This document shows, in pieces, positions 60,689-64,000 of a stretch of 64,000 nucleotides of DNA. The DNA is from Zophobihabitans entericus. GTDB taxonomy: Bacteria; Pseudomonadota; Gammaproteobacteria; Enterobacterales; Orbaceae. How positions within the stretch are numbered: the first letter of the stretch is position 1; each line of letters opens with the position of its first letter. The position numbers and the translations under genes are program-made. The DNA is taken from positions 2,393,418-2,457,417 of the forward strand of contig NZ_CP050253.1 of the NCBI RefSeq assembly GCF_011745665.1, read 5' to 3'. Under the pieces are notes generated by a model. That model made no database searches. It was not told the origin of the DNA and saw only the letters and a list, made by a program, of their open reading frames with translations.

Positions 60689-61564
60689 TTATAAAAAGTG
60701 TACGATACTATACTCAATTGCTGCCCATACACCAAGGATAATTGTTAATCCAATTAATGCATTTGTTACTTTTAAGCCTTTCTTCGTGAAGTAGAAGTAT
60801 AAACCACTTACAACAACTAATGGTAGAAGACCTGGTAAGATTTTGTCCAGAGTTTCCTGGATAACGAAGTCTTTACCAGAAAGGTTAAAGCGTAAGCTTG
60901 ATGCAACTTTGATATAGCTAGCGGCTAAAATACCCATCATGAATAGACCTAGAATAGATAGGGCTTCAATGATCATTTGCATTTTAGTACCAACAACTTC
61001 AGTCGCTGCGTTTCTACCTAGTTTGAAACCTAATTGGCAGAAATAGTAACCAACAGATACTTGGTAAGTTACAAATGCGATGAATGGGAATAATGCACCG
61101 ATAGCTAAACCTTGTTGTGCCCATGGTAACGCGATTGCGATGAAGATGTATTGAACTGTACCAGAGTCAATAGCATCACCGATACCAGCAAGAGCACCCA
61201 TAAGACCTGCTTTAGTATTATAAAGTAAATCGTCATTAATACTAATTGGTTTACCTTCATAGGTTTCTTGTGCACGAACGATTTCTAACGATGATACGAT
61301 ACCAGTGATTGTACCACCACCCCAGGTTAACTGAGTGTTAAAGAATAATAAATGTCTTTGGTATGCTGCGATAAGATCATCTTTATCTTTATATAGTTTT
61401 TTAAGAATTGGCATTAAGCCCCATAGTAAAGCCGCTGCGATATAACGATCGAATGAATGCGGAATTTCGTTCGCATAGTAGAATCGTAACCATGCAACCA
61501 TCACGTCTTTTTTCGTGATTTCTTCTGGCTTTAAATCAATACTTCTTTGTTGAATGTCAGTCAT
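60689..61564 (-). CDS. Mannose-family PTS EIID
   Basis: 291 residues. It starts with the soluble KKDVMVAWLRFYYANEIPHSFDR typical of EIID, then has one or more C-terminal membrane segments (about 210-232, 250-290). QLTWGGGTITGIVSSLEIVR and MGALAGIGDAIDSGTVQYIF are family landmarks. With EIIC it forms the sugar channel in the inner membrane. RBS GAGGAATAC. It follows EIIC by 41 bases. Confidence 0.93.
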   Translation of the reverse strand: MTDIQQRSIDLKPEEITKKDVMVAWLRFYYANEIPHSFDRYIAAALLWGLMPILKKLYKDKDDLIAAYQRHLLFFNTQLTWGGGTITGIVSSLEIVRAQETYEGKPISINDDLLYNTKAGLMGALAGIGDAIDSGTVQYIFIAIALPWAQQGLAIGALFPFIAFVTYQVSVGYYFCQLGFKLGRNAATEVVGTKMQMIIEALSILGLFMMGILAASYIKVASSLRFNLSGKDFVIQETLDKILPGLLPLVVVSGLYFYFTKKGLKVTNALIGLTIILGVWAAIEYSIVHFL

Positions 61565-61605
61565 TCTGTATTCCTCTAAAAAATTTCTTATTCATCAATA
61601 CGCTA

Positions 61606-62448
61606 TTAATAATCGTCTTCTTCTGAAGAACCTGAGCTGACACTATTTGATGAGCCTAGGTTATCTTTAACAGTGTTAAATGTTTCAGATTTAACAAGAA
61701 CGAAGATGAATGCAATGATTGCGCCAATGACAGCATAAGTTACCATTGTTACGTTTAACGGTTTTGCAACTACTGCTGCAAAGTAAGCTAATAGGAAGAA
61801 TACGATATAGCTACGTTTACCAATAACATATACAGTTAATGCAATACCAACCGCAGCTAAACCACCACCAATTACGTTAAGAATGTGGAAGATCATGTCA
61901 CTGGAGTTAGATTTAATCACGTCTGCAATTACTGGAGCACCGTAATATAGTGCCGCAAACATAAATGGAATATAAATAATGAAAGAAGCAACAATTGGAA
62001 GAATAATGATAGAGAATGTTAATCCACTAGCACTACCTCTTTCAGCAGCCGAGTCTACAAATTTTTTCATAATGAAAGTATTTACGAAAAATCTGAATTG
62101 GTATAAGTATGAACCTAAAAGACCGACCGGAACAGCAACCGCAACAGCAGCAGCTGGAGTCATGTTACCAAGTAATGCAACCGGAACTGCGATAGCTGTA
62201 GCAACAGCTGGCTCAGATGGCATTTGACCACCAGGTGAGAATACACCCATATAAATTAATTGGATAGCAGCAGTTGTGATCATCGCACTTTCAATATTAT
62301 TGAACACGATACCAACAACTAAACCAGTCATCATTGGTGAGAAGCGCAGTGTTAACGTTGCACCACCAAACAATGATCTTGACATAACTAAGGCAACCCA
62401 AATCGCAAGGATTATGGCTTGCAGAAATGTTACATGCATCTCTTGCAT
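61606..62448 (-). CDS. Mannose-family PTS EIIC
   Basis: 280 residues from the ATG at 62448 (RBS TGGAG); the ATG at 62472 lacks one. It has about 7-8 membrane segments; LVMSRSLFGGATLTLRFSPM and LIYMGVFSPGGQMPSEPAVA are typical of EIIC-Man/Sor. It forms the sugar path with EIID. Its C-terminus carries an acidic Ser tail (SSGSSEEDDY) like that of EIIA, not usual for the family as I know it. Confidence 0.93.
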   Translation of the reverse strand: MQEMHVTFLQAIILAIWVALVMSRSLFGGATLTLRFSPMMTGLVVGIVFNNIESAMITTAAIQLIYMGVFSPGGQMPSEPAVATAIAVPVALLGNMTPAAAVAVAVPVGLLGSYLYQFRFFVNTFIMKKFVDSAAERGSASGLTFSIIILPIVASFIIYIPFMFAALYYGAPVIADVIKSNSSDMIFHILNVIGGGLAAVGIALTVYVIGKRSYIVFFLLAYFAAVVAKPLNVTMVTYAVIGAIIAFIFVLVKSETFNTVKDNLGSSNSVSSGSSEEDDY

Positions 62449-62624
62449 ATTTTTACTCCATTGTTTCAACATGAAATAATTCCGAAATAGTCACAAATGT
62501 ATCTATTAAGGAACGAATTATTATTAATTTCGGATAATCACTAGTTCAATATAGTTCATTCAGGTTTGAAAGAAACTAATAACTATCCGGATTTACACCA
62601 CGACTCTTAACTATCAATAAACAA

Positions 62625-63602
62625 TTAAGAGACAACACTTTCTAACGGTTTATTAGAAATCAAATTTTCAACATCTGCTACACACTTCTCACCCATCCCT
62701 TGCAGACATTCAATTGCATAAGCAGAAGTATGTGGCGTAACCAAAATCTTACTGTGCTTAACAAAAGGATGATCATTAAAGGAAGGTTCGCTGTACATAA
62801 CATCTGTCGCATAGCCAGCTACAATACCCGCGTCTAATGCTTTGAGTATTGCATCTTGTTCAATTAACTCTGCACGTGCAGTGTTAGTAATGTACACACC
62901 TTTTTTCATCAAGGAAAACTCTCTGTCTTTCAAGAGATTCTTACTAGTCTCGTTTAATGAAGCATTTAACGAGATAACATCTGCATGAGATAGCAGATAA
63001 TCTAAATCGACAACTTCAGCACCGACTTTCTTAGCCCAAGCTTGATCGATTTTTGGGTCAACGACAAGTAATCTTGCGTTATAACCAAATTTTAGGATTT
63101 CAGCAACACGGCTCCCAATGTTACCACAGCCAACAACACCCACTGTTTTACCTGTAACGTTGATACCTAAGAAAGTCGCACGTTTAGACCATTCGTTATT
63201 CTTAACAGCTTCTTGAGAATCCACTGTACGACGAATAAGTGCCATTAAGTTAGCTACTGCATTTTCAGCAACAGCGTCTCTTTCAACCAGAGCTGGAACG
63301 ATAGTAACAACTGTACCATGTGCTTTAGCAGCAACAACATCAACGTTGTTAAAACCAATCCCGTGACGAGAAAGAAGTAGTAATTCATCTTTATTATCAA
63401 AAAATTCTTTATTGAAGAATGGTCTTACGCTGGCAATAATGATATTAAAACCGTTTAATGCTTTAGCTAAATCTTTACCACTAATATCATTATCAAAAAC
63501 AAAAGACTCAACTTCACCGATCTTTTTTAATCTTTCCAGTTGCTGTGGAAAGTATTTTCCGAAGCTACTGGAATTGACGATGGCTATTTTATAGCTTTTC
63601 AC
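62625..63602 (-). CDS. D-isomer-specific 2-hydroxyacid dehydrogenase
   Basis: 325 residues from a GTG at 63602 with AGGAA six bases upstream; the TTG at 63620 is the alternative. NAD-binding GVVGCGNIGSRVAEIL (about 155-170). Catalytic Arg in NTARAELI, Glu in a following helix and His in VTPHTSAYAIE. It interconverts 2-keto and 2-hydroxy acids. Next to KDPG aldolase and a mannose-family PTS, a sugar-acid pathway (for example glucosaminate or a ketogluconate) is plausible. The substrate is inferred only. Confidence 0.88.
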   Translation of the reverse strand: MKSYKIAIVNSSSFGKYFPQQLERLKKIGEVESFVFDNDISGKDLAKALNGFNIIIASVRPFFNKEFFDNKDELLLLSRHGIGFNNVDVVAAKAHGTVVTIVPALVERDAVAENAVANLMALIRRTVDSQEAVKNNEWSKRATFLGINVTGKTVGVVGCGNIGSRVAEILKFGYNARLLVVDPKIDQAWAKKVGAEVVDLDYLLSHADVISLNASLNETSKNLLKDREFSLMKKGVYITNTARAELIEQDAILKALDAGIVAGYATDVMYSEPSFNDHPFVKHSKILVTPHTSAYAIECLQGMGEKCVADVENLISNKPLESVVS

Positions 63603-63698
63603 AAAAAGTTCCTCATTCAAACATCAACTTCTAATCACAAAACATTCACCTAAATACTATTCTTGTTATTTTCTATTTAGGTGAATCATTAAAACAAC

Positions 63699-64000
63699 TT
63701 ATTTAGCACCTTCAACTGCTTCTTTAGCTAGTTTAGTAATACCAGCAAAATCACCTTTAGCGATAAGATCAGTTGGAACAAACCATGAACCACCCACACA
63801 AAGCACATTTTTAAGTGCTAAGTAATCACGGTAGTTTTTTGGACTGATACCGCCAGTTGGGCAGAATTTTGCATCAGGAATTGGGCCAGCAAATGCTTTA
63901 AGTGCTGCAATACCGCCGTTGATTTCAGCCGGGAAGAATTTAAATGCAGTTAAGCCAGCTTCTTTCGCTGTCATTAGTTCACCAATTGTTGCCACGCCAG
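63699..64000 (-). CDS. eda: KDPG (2-keto-3-deoxy-6-phosphogluconate) aldolase, C-terminal part
   Basis: About 100 residues to the window edge; the 5' part lies beyond base 64000. [15 protein letters not shown] contains the Schiff-base Lys region and [20 protein letters not shown] the phosphate-binding site, both hallmarks of Eda. It cleaves KDPG to pyruvate and glyceraldehyde-3-phosphate. Together with the PTS and dehydrogenase it points to degradation of an amino-sugar acid or sugar acid, as in dga-type operons. Confidence 0.92.
   Translation of the reverse strand, partial: GVATIGELMTAKEAGLTAFKFFPAEINGGIAALKAFAGPIPDAKFCPTGGISPKNYRDYLALKNVLCVGGSWFVPTDLIAKGDFAGITKLAKEAVEGAK

Overview
The window is AT-rich gammaproteobacterial DNA. 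It is a mosaic of an integrative conjugative element (ICE), a second island integrated in tandem, and ordinary chromosome. The host is inferred to be an Orbaceae (Gilliamella-like) or Pasteurellaceae-like bacterium: low GC, a PFGI-1/ICEHin1056-class conjugation module, mannose-family PTS genes and DKNYY proteins. No rRNA or complete tRNA is present to test this.

Region 1 (1-12300) is the ICE maintenance/accessory operon, all on the + strand. It holds DUF3577 (STY4534-type), DUF3275, a DUF6094-type methylase-like protein, a large SF2/SNF2-like helicase, a degenerate helicase-lobe paralogue, two tandem DUF2958-like proteins and several unknown proteins. Two long leaders share a covarying pseudoknot RNA. 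Most other intergenic gaps carry one nested-hairpin element whose sequence changes while its pairing is kept. A terminator at 12269-12295 ends the region. Region 2 (12384-18321) is a tightly overlapping conjugation operon (PilL-like lipoprotein, coiled-coil membrane protein, PFL_4693-like, lytic transglycosylase, PFL_4695-like, TraD coupling ATPase, PFL_4697/DUF4400). The other half of the usual mating-pair gene set does not follow.

Region 3 (18398-25558) is a toxin/immunity cassette: an immunity-like protein with a glycine-zipper putative effector, a structured RNA, an XRE regulator, and a polymorphic effector with a repeat-type N-terminus, a membrane immunity candidate, a 73-aa protein and a tyrosine recombinase behind a long structured leader. 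A homologous cassette lies inverted at 46149-51649, with a different (EndoU-like) toxin and immunity protein. Between them are a type I restriction-modification locus with a GIY-YIG/DUF4357 protein (25643-33596), an ICE replication-gene remnant, an AadA-like nucleotidyltransferase and a LysR/aldo-keto reductase pair.

Region 4 (37701-54957) is a roughly 17-kb island bounded by 15-bp direct repeats identical to the 3' end of tRNA-Gly(GCC) genes. Its P4-type integrase lies next to the left repeat, and TTGTACATC arm-like repeats occur at both ends. It carries RadC, a 5'-nucleotidase and a compact methyltransferase-HerA-NurA operon, which is the strongest candidate here for a little-described defence system. 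The second recombinase/toxin cassette, an integrase relic and a triple YezG-like immunity array complete it.

Region 5 (55203-64000) looks chromosomal: a DKNYY protein, a small beta-barrel outer-membrane protein, a histidine phosphatase, an M28-like membrane protein, a mannose-family PTS (IIA, IIB, IID, IIC), a 2-hydroxyacid dehydrogenase and the C-terminal part of KDPG aldolase. These probably form one sugar-acid or amino-sugar catabolic operon reading leftwards.
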